DNA from: Sphagnum magellanicum
Lineage: Eukaryota > Streptophyta > Sphagnopsida > Sphagnales > Sphagnaceae
NCBI GenBank assembly: GCA_021904315.1
Contig: CM038925.1
Location: 4,528,501 to 4,592,500 of the forward strand
Reading direction: 5' to 3'
DNA: 64,000 bases
This document shows positions 22,877-35,880 of this stretch, piece after piece. Under the pieces are notes generated by a model. It was not told the origin of the DNA. It ran no database searches and saw only the letters and a program-made list of their open reading frames with translations. A program made the translations under genes and the position numbers. How positions within the stretch are numbered: position 1 is the first letter of the stretch; each line of letters begins with the position of its first letter.

Positions 22877-25657
22877 CACTAGTAGAAAAACATCAATTTG
22901 TGACTACAATTTATGACTAAAAAGTAATTGCAATCAACTTTGCAACTAAAAATCCCTTACTTGCATAAGTGAAGTTGCATTGAACCTTTAGTTGCAAATG
23001 ATGATTTAATGTGATGTCGACACATTTCCCATGCATGAAATATATGGTTAATGTATACATTTCCATCCTTTGACTAGTGTATAACGTTTGTAACTATTAA
23101 TCATTCCTTTGCGACTAGTAAATAATCTTATCATTAATTGCCATTTGTCAACATAATAAATTTTTGGGAATTTTTTTATTATTGAAATATTAATCTAAAA
23201 TAATGTTAATTTAAAATCAAATTTCAACACATTCTCTAATCATAATTTGCCGCGTGGCAAAATTTGGAATTTTTTAATACATGATTTTATATGAGATATA
23301 ATGAGGAAAAATCAAGATGGTCCAATTTTAATTATTTACATGATGACACTTGGACAAAGGAAAAATTAACATGTGGAATTTGTAATATATATTTTTATTG
23401 AAATGGTGATTTCAACCATCCATTATGATTATTTGATTTAGATGTATTTATATTGTGACACATGGCACGATCAAAAGTTGCCATGTGGCACATGATTAAA
23501 TTTTGGAATAAAATAAAATAAAATAAAAAATTACTTACATAGGTGTGTAGGTAAGTTTGTGCATAAAAAAATACCTAACCACCCAAGATACATACTTACC
23601 TAAGCTACTTATTTATTTATCTACCTAGCTACTTAAATAGGAAGGTAGAAAAGTGGGCGAGTTAAAAAAGTACCCATGTAAATGCTTTTATTTTATTTTA
23701 TGTCTTGCCTTTAGGGTTAAGCTTTTTTGAGCTCATCCCAAATGGCACATGATTTTTAATGTGAATCCAAAAAGAAAGCATCTTTTTTATATACTTTGTA
23801 AGATGACATTAGAAAACAAAACATATGGGTTAAACCTTTTAGTTACACCTTAATCACAAATTCAATTACAACTAAAAATGATTCTCCCACAAGTTTTGTG
23901 CTTGTTTTTAGTTCTGTAAATTATACAACAAAATAGGTTTAAAGAAATAAGTAATTAATTAATGAACTAATAATTAATTACCTACCCAACCATCCACTTA
24001 CAAAATTACTTACCACATATTATTGTTTAATTATTTTAATAATTTTAGAAGTAACAGTAATCATTATTCCTTCATGGTTTCCAATAATTAATCAATTGGT
24101 TCATAATAATAATCCAAAAGTAATAAATTATTTCATTAAATTTAATTGATTATCAAGCCACAAATTAATCATTTAAGTTTTTAATATATCCAATTATTTG
24201 GAAATTACTTATAAAATTATATATATATATATACAATTATTTAAGTAAAAATTTACCTCTGAAAATAAACCTTTTAAATTGCTCGTTATCAATTAATTAA
24301 ATAAAAAGTAATTAGGTGTTAATTGATAATCTTTAAAAAAATTAATTAATTGGTAATTCCTGAATATTAAATATAAATTATTAATTTATTAATTTATTAA
24401 CTTAATTAGTAGATACTAAATCAGTTTTAATAGCCATTAATATTAACTTATTAACAATGATTAACTATTGACTAGAATGTTTTATTAATAAATATTAACT
24501 ATCAAATAGTTTAATAAACATTAATAAAATAATAAATAATTACTGCTTTTTGATGAAATATAAATTAATTTAAAATAAATATTATATATATATATATATA
24601 ATATTATATATTTAATAAGTAAAAATAAAATCAGTTTTAATTAATCATGAATAGTAACTAGACAATTTGATTTGTGAAGAATGAAAATTTTATTATTCAT
24701 TGGCTGACTAAATACTTATTAATTAAATAGTCATTAGCTATTCACCATACCTTTTGATTAATTAACTACCTATCAGATTATTGAGATATTTCAGATTTAA
24801 TCATATATTTCAGAATTAATTAAATAAGGAAATCATATAATTATTATCTGAAAATTTTATTTAGAATAATTAGTTATTTCATAGTAATTAAATATTTAAT
24901 AATATTTAATATATATTGACAAATCATTGATTGATAAATATTAAATGTATATTATTTATTTATAAACTTAGTGACTTGTTGATAGAAATTAAGTAATTTT
25001 TAATCAACTAACTATTATTTCATAATTTTTAATAACTAAATAATAATTGATTAATTAATTAGTTGGTATTAGTTAAAATATAAGTAAATGATTAAATAAA
25101 ATTATTTAGTCCATATTTTATATTAACTAATGAATTATTTAATAATAATAATTTATTAATAATTAATGTTCATTTGATACAACGATTATATCATATTAAT
25201 ATGACCTTGCTACCATAATTTAATCATACCTTAATAAAGATGGTATATTTTAAAATGAACCATACAAAATCAATTTCTTTTTTTCAATACAATATGCCCA
25301 TAATATGGTCAAATATATGTTTAATATGCTTTGAATAAAATCTATAGAGTATATTCTTAATGTAGTCCACAAAACCTTAATGTACATTAAATGTATGAAC
25401 ACACCATAATAAGTAACCAAATTGCAACTAATTTTGCAACTAAATGAACATAAGAGCCTATTGTTGAATGAAAAATTCAAGAAGCTAGTCAATATGGAAG
25501 GATGTGTAATTTAATAATCACACCATAGTCGCAAAAATAGTCATAAATTTAAAAGATAGTTATTAATTGTAAAAATGATAAAACAAAGTTACAAATGATA
25601 GGTAGTTGCATGGAGTTGCAAATTGAATGGTTACATATTATAAGATTTCTTCTAGTG
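22877..25657. mobile_element. Non-autonomous CACTA (En/Spm-type) transposon
   Basis: The left end reads CACTAGTAGAAA and the right end, read on the other strand, CACTAGAAGAAA (11 of 12 identical). Both sides are flanked by TAT, the 3-bp duplication typical of CACTA elements. Subterminal regions carry repeated short words on both strands (GTTGCAAATGA, TTGCAACTAA, TGACTAC), the usual transposase-binding arrangement. The 2.78-kb interior is extremely AT-rich (TTAATTAA-type sequence) with no transposase, so movement would need a source elsewhere. Confidence 0.82.
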
Positions 25658-27396
25658 TATGGAATAGACACGAATGTCATTCATCTATTTGTATTGTTTA
25701 AACATTGATGTCATGCGCATTGTTACAACACGAATGTCATATGCCTATTCATATTGTTTATACATTAATGTTATATATTCATGTTGTTTACACACGAAAA
25801 TCATGCACACAATTTTTGTGTTTAAATAATGCACGACATTTGTGTTTAAACAATATGAAACCATGAAATGATAGATTTCACACGGATTTGGAACAAACCC
25901 ATGAAGTATGTAAATTTGTGATGTACATTTATAAATTTGTTATTGAAACCTTAATTCTACCTTCATCTATTTTCAAGCATTTGAAATAAATGTTCATAAT
26001 AAAACAAAACATGTGTTTAACTCTAGTTGATTCATGCCCCACAAGTCCATAACTAGATATCCAAACATTGGTTAGCATGAAAAGTCAAATATTTCATTAA
26101 TCAAAGAAAAGAAGATTTTTTCTTGTTTGTTCCTATTCATTAATTAGTAATTACTTGTTTTCCATCACATGATTTATTGTTAGATTAGATTAATAAGTTA
26201 TTAGATTATTTTAACATACATAACATGTACATGGAAATAAGCATGTTAATATGCCTTTTCATATCCATGTAGGTGGACATGGGAAAATAATGCTTGGTAG
26301 TTAGGTTTGGATTTTGGACAACTTCTTCACACACACACACACACATATCACATAGTTAGTAATTTAATCCATTTTTAAGTATATAATTCCATCATGAGGA
26401 TTCAAATATATTGATATTTAGATTTTTATTTCAATACTGGATAAAATTAATCCATATATTCTATTTCCTTTATGTATAATTTTGTTGACTATATAATATA
26501 TTAATGTATCAACTAGTTATAATGTGATACACTATATATGATTTTTTGAACCAATTTTCTAATTAAATAAGAAAAATTTATCATAAAGTTTGAAAAAAAA
26601 GTTATCTTTTACTCTAGCCTTTCATTTAATTAAAAAAGAGAGAGATAAAATTCAATATTCATTATGTTAAAAATAATAATATTAAAAGTAAATGGTTCAT
26701 TGTGCCTTGGACTACAACATTTAAATTTTATTTATGTTAAATTAATATTATTTTGCATAACCAAGGTTTGTCAAATGATATTAATGGTAAACAATCCTAT
26801 TAGATCTTAATTGTGCAATGGAATGGAAGATCACATGGTGTATTCCTTATACCCCAATGGTTAATGGGAATATATGAAAATTATAGGATGTGATTAAAAC
26901 AAGTTCTTAAGTCATGTTCATTGTCATGCGAAATTGCACAAATTAAGAAAAAAAGTTGTACTTTGTTGGTGTAGTTTGGAGCCAAAATGATGCATAAACA
27001 AGCCAAAAGCAAACAAAAATTCATTAAACACACCATGGCTTGAACTTGGGAGGAATCATCACACTTTTCCCTATACTTTAGTTGAACACAAATTAATTAT
27101 TTTTTGGAAATTTCAAAATTTCTCAAAAATAAGTTCACACCATGTCAAAAATCTAAATGAAGCTTTCAAGCACAATAACTTCATTATTTAGGATAATGTT
27201 GAATTTTAAGTTATTTTAACTTTTATTGTCAAACATAATTGATAATTTTTTTTTTTATTAAGCACCTTGTTACCGAATCAACCAGGGTATTATAATAATA
27301 TATTCAGTAGTTTTTCATGGGGGCTACATCCAAATGACATTTAAAAAAAAAATCACAAATGAGAGTTTCAAAATTATGTTAATTTTTTTTTTGTTT
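25658..27396. other. Gene-free stretch with short repeats
   Basis: At 25670-25860 a motif ACACGAATGTCAT...TATTGTTTA recurs about four times at 45-60-bp spacing. A (CA)n tract lies at about 26328-26346, and 26225-26290 resembles 3455-3530. No gene seen. Confidence 0.45.
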
Positions 27397-27484
27397 CAAC
27401 TTTGATTTTAAAACTTTGATTCAACTTTGATTTTAAAACTTTGATTCAACTTTGATTTTAAAACTTTGATTCAACTTTGATTTG
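27397..27484. repeat. 25-bp tandem repeat, 3.5 copies
   Basis: The unit CAACTTTGATTTTAAAACTTTGATT is repeated three times without change, then partly (CAACTTTGATTT). The perfect identity in decayed surroundings points to recent amplification. Confidence 0.92.
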
Positions 27485-27860
27485 AAGAAAAAGTTGTAGT
27501 TTCTGAAATCAACTTTCCAAAAGTTATTGAAGTTCCCAAATCGAAGTTGATTTGATCCTTGTATTGGACATCTTGATGTTTAGAAATGATTTTGGCAATT
27601 TGATTCATGACTTTTCAAATGGCCATAACTTGTGTTCTGAATTTTGAATTTGGGCATATGACCTTTCTTTAATTATCTACTCTTCAAAATGTTTCTAATC
27701 ATTTAACAATGTTTTGACTTGAAGTAGGTTTGGTCTTTTAAACCTTGTTCCAAATATCTAAAACGCCTTGGAACTCCCAACTCCCAAAGTGGGGATCCAC
27801 ACAAAAATGTTGGGACCTATTGTTTTGCATTTTTCCACTTTGGTGAAAATGTTTGAGTCT
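27485..27860 (-). repeat. Degenerate reverse-orientation relative of the outer-family LTR
   Basis: Read on the minus strand, motifs appear in the LTR order: CCCACTTTGGGAGTTGGGAG, then a CACAAGTTATGGCCATTTG block. They match the phrases CTCCACTTTGGGAGTCCC and GCACAAGTTATGGTCG of the LTR at 18573. Heavily decayed, with no partner nearby. Confidence 0.4.
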
Positions 27861-30594
27861 TGGAATAACTTGGCTTCTTTCTTAGCTCATTTCTTTTGTC
27901 ATGTCCACCCTTGGTCATGAACCCAAGGTTCGAATTGCCACAAATAGATCAATTGAAAAACCTATGGGTGCATGAAATTTCTTGATAAATTCTCATGGTC
28001 ACAAAGTGATGGAAGGAAGGGCAAAAACTTAAAGTGATAAATTGTTCCCTTTGAACCTTTAAATGTGCCATCTTCTACACTTTTGCTTGTGGTTGTTGTT
28101 TTACACATTAAAAAAATACTCTTTTAGCCTTCCAAACCATAATCAAATAGAAAGTTGATAGTTCAGTGATGTTTTTTTGCATCTAGGATTGAATTGGCAC
28201 CTTACGTAATGAGATTTGGAAGATATAAATATACAAAGTACAAAGTATGATTAGAGGGTGTCTTCATGTTAAGAAATACCACTTAAGATGTCACAAACAT
28301 AATTTCACTACACGTAGCAACCCACAAAGCTTTATATTGTTGATCAATTGTTTACAAAATATCATCAAAATGAAATATTAGGTCATTTAAAAAAAGATTA
28401 ATATTTGATAAAAATTTTATTGTTATATGTCATAAATTGATAATTATGGATTCCTTTACAAGTAAAAAGATTTTCATCCCAACCAAAAAATGATGTTTAT
28501 TTTCACAATTTACATGATTTTTTTGGTTGAAACTTATCAAGTTAACAAAACTTGTTATAATTATCTTATTAAAAAAATCATATTATGGCTTCAATTTTAT
28601 GCCCCAACTTTCAATAAAACATTTAAAAGTCTTAAAAAAATGTTATGGGTGCAACTTTTTAACATGAAAATGTTTTGGAAGAAATCTTGTTCATTCAAAC
28701 TTTATATTTATGATTAATTTACAACTAAGGTTCAAATGAAGTCATTTTGTGACTACACTTATAACAATCCTATGTATCACCATAGTTGCAAATGATCATA
28801 ATCACATATACAATTATAATATGACAAATCCAAATTTCAGTTGTACATGCAATAATAATTTGTGATTATCATAACTTTAGATGAAAATACTAATAAAAAA
28901 TGAATATATGTCATTCATTATTTGTGACATTCATTGATGATTAACCATCAAATTGCTTTTATAATTGCATTTGAGACTCTACGTAAATGACTAAATGACA
29001 TGCGACATTTAATCAAAATGTACAAATTAATTTATTGATTAATAAGTAAGCTAAAAACTCAATGAATGCTTTTCAGTGGTACTAAGAGCATGGTACAAGG
29101 CACTATCGTTTTGGAGATCTCAATGTGACAAACAAAACAAACAACACAAACAAACTACCTTTTTTAATAAATAGATTTTCATGTGTTTGTGCACAAAATT
29201 TTATGTGCAATAATCCCATGGCCTTAAATCTTCCACATGTTTTAAATTTCAATGTTATTTTATGAAATAAAAAAAAAGAACCTTTCTAACAATTAGGAAC
29301 CATATTTTTGGAGTTAAGAAATATACAAGCAAACTTCAAAACAAGTGTACCATGTTAAAATCCATGGGAGGGGGGACATTTTCAAAATGTGGGGCTTAAC
29401 TTGGCTACCATTGTTGTCTTTGGCCCTTATTTTGGGAATGCCACCACCTGTGGGCTTTGTCTTACACATACGCAACTCCCTATATATGGACCATATTTGT
29501 ATTAAAAAAAAATGCTAATGATGGAAAAAAGTTTCTCTAAAAAAAGCCTTCAATTCTAATTTTGACAATTAAAATAAGTTTTGGTAGGTTTTTTGGGTGT
29601 AAGTTTGAGTTTGGTTTTTCAAATTTCTAAATTCAATGGTTGGTTTTGGTTTGGGCACATCTTTTTCAAATTCAACAACCTTTGAGCTTGGTTTGGAAAC
29701 TGGTTTGCCTTGTATATTACACACTTTGGAGGATTGAAGGTTTGTATAGGTATAGAATTTTACAAACAAATTAAAGCTAGGGTTGTTATAGATGAAGTTC
29801 TTCAACTAATATAGAGTTTTAGCTTACTCACCAACTCTTCAAAAAATTCAACTTGTCTACCTTAAACTTTAAAAATGTGTTTTTTTTCCCCCTTTTTTTT
29901 GATTGGAGTTTCAATTTTGGTTCTAGCAAAAGGCTACTTGCAGAACCTGGTGCTTGTGCCATTTCCACCAAAAGGGTGTTGATTTGGATCCAGGTCACAA
30001 GAACCCTAACCCCGGGTTTAAAAATGCAAACAAAGGAACCTGAGAACACATCAAAACTAACATGTTGTTTTGCCTATGTTAATTTTTAGAGTAATTGTGA
30101 TGCAAAATTTTGGCTCATTGTGAGAGTCCTGCCCATCTACGAGGTATTATTGTGCTCTGCCCGTGACCTTTTGTGGGGTGGCCTAATATTTTTCTTAAGA
30201 GTATCAACTTGTTTTTAAAAAATTCAAGGTAAGGTTTACAATTTCAGTTATTATGGTTAAAAAACTCCCCCACACCTAATTGGCCACACAGTCTCTTCCA
30301 GTGACCTGATCAATGAGACCATTACAACATTTAAGTGCTAATTTGCTCAAGAAAACTCCTCCAAAGAATTCAAGGCTACCCATTTTGAAAGGTAGACACA
30401 GAGATCCTGTAAAGCATTTGTGTTATACCTACCCATATGAGTATGTTTTGTACACTAATATGAAGGGAGGCTCCCATTCTAAACAATCTCCTTACAAGCC
30501 TCTTCCACACAGACCCTATAAATTTATGTATGTTTTGTATACCTACAAGCAAAAGGAGGATGAAATAAATGAGATGGAAGATATCTGTATATTA
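27861..30594. other. Gene-free stretch; possible decayed primer-binding site near 29081
   Basis: No supported gene. At 29080-29100 GTGGTACTAAGAGCATGGTA resembles the tRNA-iMet primer site plus following bases of the nested element (TGGTATCAGAGCATGGTT). It directly follows a TTCA end, so it may mark the inner edge of a decayed LTR. Reading frames at 28490-28717, 29569-29805 and 29828-30049 have no recognisable domain. Confidence 0.35.
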
Positions 30595-30960
30595 AAGTTC
30601 TCCGTAAAGTCACCCTCTCTTTCACCCCCTATACGCTCTTTCAGTGGTATCTGCAAAGTAAGGAAATTTTATTAAATCTCAGCATGAAATGCTGAAACTC
30701 AGCATTTAATGCATAAGGTTAGAGAGTAATTACAGTAGTTATACAGGTAGGAGGAGTGAAAATATATGTAGCAACAGTGGAGGCGCTCAGGAAAAAGGAA
30801 AGAGAGGATGAAACTCAATTCATCACCAAAATTGGTGGAAAACTAGTTTGGGTTCCAGTTATTTCGTTTTGTAAAATTTCATTCCTAGTTGCGTTTGATG
30901 CCCTATTATGCCAAAACTGACCATTCGCGGTCCCTAATCGCCTGACTTTACGGATAACTT
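30595..30960 (+). mobile_element. MITE, copy 1
   Basis: A 366-bp element beginning AAGTTCTCCGTAAAGTCA and ending TGACTTTACGGATAACTT, an 18-bp terminal inverted repeat with one mismatch, flanked by TA on both sides. The interior has no coding capacity. It shares CACCCTCTCTTTCACCCCCT, AACTCAGCATTTAATGCA, GTGGAGGCGCT and CCAGTTATTTCGTTTTGTAA with copies at 47257 and 54349. TA flanks fit Tc1/mariner-type insertion, though a TAA/TTA (Harbinger-type) duplication cannot be excluded. It lies about 1.5 kb upstream of the HNH gene start. Confidence 0.82.
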
Positions 30961-32453
30961 TATTACATAATAATATTCTGGCAAAATATTCCTTAGATGA
31001 CAGGAAGAAGCTTGCTAGGCACACAGATTAGCCACAAAAAAGCTCTCCACACATACACCCACTTAATTGCTGGAAAAAATGCACAAGAATTAGGCAAAGT
31101 GCGAGAAATTTGATTCTTCTTTTGGGAAAGAGATGAGAAAATTTTATTCTTTCTTTCGTGAAGAAAAGACAATTTGCTTGTTGTTTTTGGGAAGAGAAGA
31201 GAAGAGAAGAGAGAATTTGGGAAGAGAAAAGAAAGGAAATGAAAAATCTTTCTTGTGAAGTAAGGTTTGAGAATGGTGGTGGAGAGGTCTAGGTTGTTGT
31301 TTGTAGTACTTAGTAGGTTGGAGTGGTGATGGGTGTTGGGTTGGGATTGGGTTTCGTTTGCCCTCCACTTTCTTGAAGAAAAAAGAAGAAAGAACAACCC
31401 ACTTTTGTTTTTCTGGTTCTTTTTGGTTTTGTTGAAAATATCTCCTCTTCTCTTCTCTCCTCTCCTCCACAAAACAACATTTTTGTTGTCTTCTTCTTCT
31501 CTTGGTGAAGCATTTTCACCTTCACCAAAAACCCATTTGCTCCTTTCTCTTCCTCACCAATCTCAATTGGGTTTTCTTGGATCTCAATTATAGTTCTGGG
31601 ATAGGTTGGGTGAGGGAGGAGCAGGTGCTTTTGTAGCAGATGGTGGTGTTGTTTTTATCAAATTTTTTTTCTCTACAGTGTTTTTTGTTTTTTGTGAAAA
31701 TTGAAGAAATTTGTTTGACAACGTTTTTTTCTGTTTCTTTAGTGTTTTTCTGGTAAGAACTCACTCAAGGATTTGTGGGTTTTCTGTTGTTTTATATAGT
31801 GTTTTGTTTTTGGTAAAGCTTAAGAGAATTTGTCGACTTCTCAGCAAACTTTTTGTAACCACACTTGAGAACCTTTAGGTTTTGCAACCTTCTTTGTTTG
31901 TAACTTTTTTTGTTGTGTTTTTTCGTATTTTGGGGGATTTCGTTTGCATTTTGTTTGCATTTGGGTTTCAATATATGTTTTGGTCTTGAATCCTTGATCT
32001 GTACAGTTCCAAACTTTTCTCCTTGGACTTCTCCCTGTACTATATGGGCTTCAGTTTGTAAGAAAGCAAACGTGTTGCTGCTCTTTTGAGATCTCTTGGA
32101 AAATTGGGTGTGAAGAATATAGGTTTTAAGAAATTTTATTTGTTGATTTTCTTTATCTACAGTTTGGAATTTTGTCCTTGAAATCAGAAATTCCTCTCTT
32201 CTTGGAGAGCTAATAATGCATCATCGAACATCCCCATATTTGGTGTGTCTTTTCCTTTGATTTTTGGTCTTGGGGTTTCAATTCTAGGGTTGGGCAGATT
32301 GCCTTTTGGAAACTTAGATCAATCAGCAGCTCATCTGGAATCATTTAACAACTTTGTGAAATTGGGTGTGAAATCGGGAAACTTGAAATTCTTTCTTTCT
32401 GTTGGGGAAAGAGGGGAGGTTGGCTTTTCTGTTCCTGAACAAAACAGTTGGTA
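30961..32453 (+). promoter_or_regulatory. Upstream region and probable 5' leader of the HNH gene
   Basis: About 1.5 kb without coding exons between the MITE and the start codon. It changes from purine-rich (GAAGAGAAGAGAAGAGAAGA at about 31190) to TC-rich (31440-31510), then to a T-rich stretch of transcribed-leader character. No single TATA box stands out. The frame open at 32245-32454 lacks an ATG start and ends just at the gene start, so I treat it as untranslated leader. Confidence 0.4.
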
Positions 32454-35400
32454 ATGAAGACATACCCATTGTTTGTGCATGGTAATTGCACGCAATGGAT
32501 GCAAGAAAAGAGTTTTTTGGATTGTTCAAAAAGAAGCTTCTTTTGCATGGCGGTACAGCACTCACAGGAAGGATTATTGCAGCAGCGAAGAAAAAAACAT
32601 TACTTTTTAATTCCTCAATATGCTATGGATAGAAAAGATGCAGCAGGAGGCAGAAGAGGAGGAGGAGGAGGAGGAGGAGGAGGAGGAGGAGTCCAGAAAA
32701 GTGCATCAGGTCATGAAACAATGAGCAAGGCAAAATCTTCTGAGCAACACCTGGATATTTCTCACTCAAGTATTTTCTTCAATCTGAATGTTGGTTCTTC
32801 TTCCAACAACATGGATATCCCAGATCGTACCCTCTCATCAATATTCTTTGAAAGTGATGGTGAACCTGATGATGAGTATCGGACTTATAGAGGTCTTGTG
32901 CTTGATCTTTCCTACAGGTATGTTTGATCACTTTTACCCTACAATTTTGGTGACCGATTCATGACCTTTGACATTTCCTCTTAGAATGTTGACAATGCTT
33001 TGATTGCTCACCATGTCCATTTGCCACAATCCATGATCTTGACGAAGTTTTCCTGCAATTAGATCGGTAGTTTGATCTGCTGCAGCTGAGCACATGCTCA
33101 AATTGCAGTATCACACCTCCTCTAGTTTTTGACCAGCCTAGATGTAAAAGTGTTAGGTTTCTCTGGAAGTTGATAGTTTTTCCTCCAGAAGAGTCTAATA
33201 CAAATGTGAGAGATCTTGGGCTTTTTTTTGGGGCCAAATGTGGCAGGCCAATTAATGTGGTGTGCTGGAAACGAGCTCTGTGCTTGCAAATCATGGAGAA
33301 GGTCAGAGAGGATTCTAATACCTTTGTCCAATTCCTCCTGAGATTTACACAATTGTTGTAATGCACATCTCAAAAACATCCATCTGGGGGGCGGGAGAAC
33401 ATATGGAACTGCATAGAGCTGAACTTGTGGGTTTCTTTCCTTTCAGCACATAACCATCATCATAATTTCCCAACCCAATATAGCCCTGATGACAGTAATT
33501 CACATGGGGAAAACTGTTGGATTCAAACCTCAACTTTAGCTGCTGTAAAACCATAAATCACATCCACCTTTTCAGTTGTCACATCACCATGTGAGCTCAG
33601 GGGTACTGATTTCTACAGTGACCTGTGACAGGCAGATGTGCTGGAATATTATGACCAAGCTGTAAAAGCTACAAATCAAGACTATTTTATCCCAGCTGTT
33701 CTTCGGGTATGTTGGTGCCTTTACTCTGGGTTGAACTTTCCCGTGGTCAAGTCAAAGCAAAGGAAGTGGAAAGATAGTTCATAGCTGAAGTTCTAGTGTA
33801 TGATCATAACTTGGTTTTTGACTTGTGATCTCAGCACACTAAGCAGTCTCCAGCTATTGTTTTTGTCAGCGCTTGGTTATTAAACTAGATTGCCCCAACA
33901 CAGATAATTGAGCAAAAAATTGTAGTTGTACTTCAGGTAGCATTTGGGTGACGTCGTTTTTTTGCACCTGGATTGACATCTGTTATCATGAAATACAAGT
34001 GGCTAGATCATCATCTCTTTATAATGTTTGTCTCATGTTGCTTGTGCAGGTTAGCAGCTTTGTATATACTCCAAAACAGAAGAAGGTGCGGCTCAACCTT
34101 ACTCGCAGGAATGTCTTATTTCGGGACAAATTCAAATGCCAGTATGTTGTACTACCCCTCACATTCAGTGTTCCCCCCTCTTTTTTCCAATGTGATCTTC
34201 CAAGTTCAATCCTCAATATTCTGCTTTCACTTCTTCTCATATACAGGCTGCCCACCATGTGTTTGAGCTTTGATGTCATCCAAGAAGTATGTTAATGGAA
34301 ACAGTGTAATGTTCCTGTGTTAGACGGGTATTTGATTTTGTTGATAACTGCTGGTCTCAAATTTTAAATATTTCATTAATCAGAGAACCACTGGTTCTGG
34401 TTTTTTGAGTATTTCAGAATCAGAGAACCAGCGGTCCTATTTCAGACAAAGAATCACAATCAAAGAACTGCTGGTTCCAATTATTTCAAAAACCTGAAGA
34501 AAACTGGTGGGTTTGGAAGAATTGGTGGTAATTAAGGTGGTTAATTTGATTTGCATGATTTTTTTGTGAAACCAAGTTTTTTGATTTTTTTTTGAGAACA
34601 GCAATTATGAACCCTAAGAACCACCTTGATAAACCACCAGTTCCTGGTTATGTTCCTCTAGTGTTGTGGACTTTGTAAGCAAACGCTTGGGGAGTTACTA
34701 CCCATGAGTTGTGAAATGCTCTATCTCTATTGCCTGGAGGAGCGTTCTGCTCTTCGGGTCTACTACTTACATGGTTGGACATAGTTGGGGCTTGTAGGTA
34801 CTGTGGTGCAAGGGAGGATTTGACAATGGATCATGTGTTAGCTGCATCTCGTGGGGGCAAATGGGAATGGGAAAATCTTGTAAGTTCTCTTCTTTCTGGG
34901 GCTTTCACAACCATCATGTAATATGTGCCTTCAATTCCACAATGCTGTCAATGCCTACCTGCAAATAACCCTCCCATTCTTATTTTATTTTATTTTACTA
35001 TGTGACATCAAGAATGGTAGCAGGGTGATTGTGTGTTTTCATTCCTCTGCGGTTTGAGTGCTTACTACTTGGGATATAAGACCAGTTTTTTTTGAAAAGG
35101 TATTTTCTGATGCAGCCAAAGTGGCAATCGACCGTAGAAAGATGTAGTGAAACTGGCAATCATCTCTAGTAAGATTTGGCCAGCCAAAGTGGAGACCATC
35201 CATAGGAAGATGCAGCAAAAGTAGCAATCATGTCTAGGAAGATTTAGCCAAATCTGGCTATAAACCAGATTATGAAGCACAAATCTTTAATCATCCTTCT
35301 ATAATTTTTGGCTACTAATTGAAAACTGAATACATAGAAATCTGGCAATTGTTACCTTTTTTTCCCTTCTCACTTCTTGCAATCAAAACCCTCCAAAAAC

Positions 35401-35880
35401 ACTTCATTTTTGGTTTAATTTTTTTTTAACCTTCACTTTTTTGGCAAAATTTTGCCAGTTAAAAAAAAAAAAGTTGATATAGATGCTCTGCTTTTTGTAT
35501 GATTACTTGCTAGTGACCTGATTTCTCTGAGAAATTTTCTTTGTTGTAGGTAACTGCTTGCTCATCATGCAATGTAAAGAAAGGAGACAAGACATTGGAA
35601 GAGGCGCACATGAAGCTCTTAAAACCACCTCGAGTAAATTCTGTCTCTCTCTCTCTCTCGTTGTGTTCACCAACCTCATGAAAGTGAGTCCCCAATATTA
35701 CATTTTGCTAAGTTCAGTTTTCCTTTTTTTTCGGTGTTTTGCGTGCAGGAACCAAAGGAACTGGATAGCATAGACATACCACATGGCTCACTAAATACAT
35801 ACAGAAGACTCGGTCAGCGTCGAAGCCCACCACCAACCCAATGGCTCGACTACCTGCCCAAGCGCACCTCCTTTTTCTAA
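32454..35880 (+). CDS. HNH endonuclease domain protein, 7 coding exons, complete (327 aa)
   Basis: Exons 32454-32917, 33247-33301, 33632-33706, 34050-34141, 34798-34879, 35550-35633 and 35749-35880. All introns are GT-AG with matching phases; the sum is 984 nt including stop. Residues 1-140 are variable, with an 11-Gly run (about 69-79) from a GGA repeat. From about 146 the conserved part runs [24 protein letters not shown] and [12 protein letters not shown]. The HNH fold follows: paired cysteines C228/C231, D240-H241, N255, paired cysteines C260/C263 with N264, and KKGDK. Cyanobacteria have short proteins with the same order, so plastid ancestry and location are plausible; a transit peptide is not obvious. 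Nuclease activity is inferred from the intact motif. The ATG follows an in-frame non-ATG extension of two codons, which I did not use. Convergent with the receptor kinase. Confidence 0.9.
34320..34660. repeat. Dispersed repeat in HNH gene intron 4
   Basis: Sequence rich in GAACCACTGGTTC-like inverted words (AACCACTGGTTCTGG, AACCAGCGGTCC, AACTGCTGGTTCC). It shares phrases such as GGGTATTTGATTT and TTTCATTAATCA with 54760-55290. It inserted between exons 4 and 5 without touching the splice sites. Confidence 0.5.

Noticed and set aside
28290..28990. A second CACTA element
   Set aside because: CACTAC and GTTGCAAATGA-like words are present, but no matching end or 3-bp duplication could be found.
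32448..32453. Earlier start for the HNH gene two codons upstream
   Set aside because: That start would be TTG, and the first ATG in frame is at 32454.
32245..32454. Upstream 69-codon reading frame as a separate gene
   Set aside because: It has no ATG start and lies in the probable leader of the HNH gene, with no recognisable domain.
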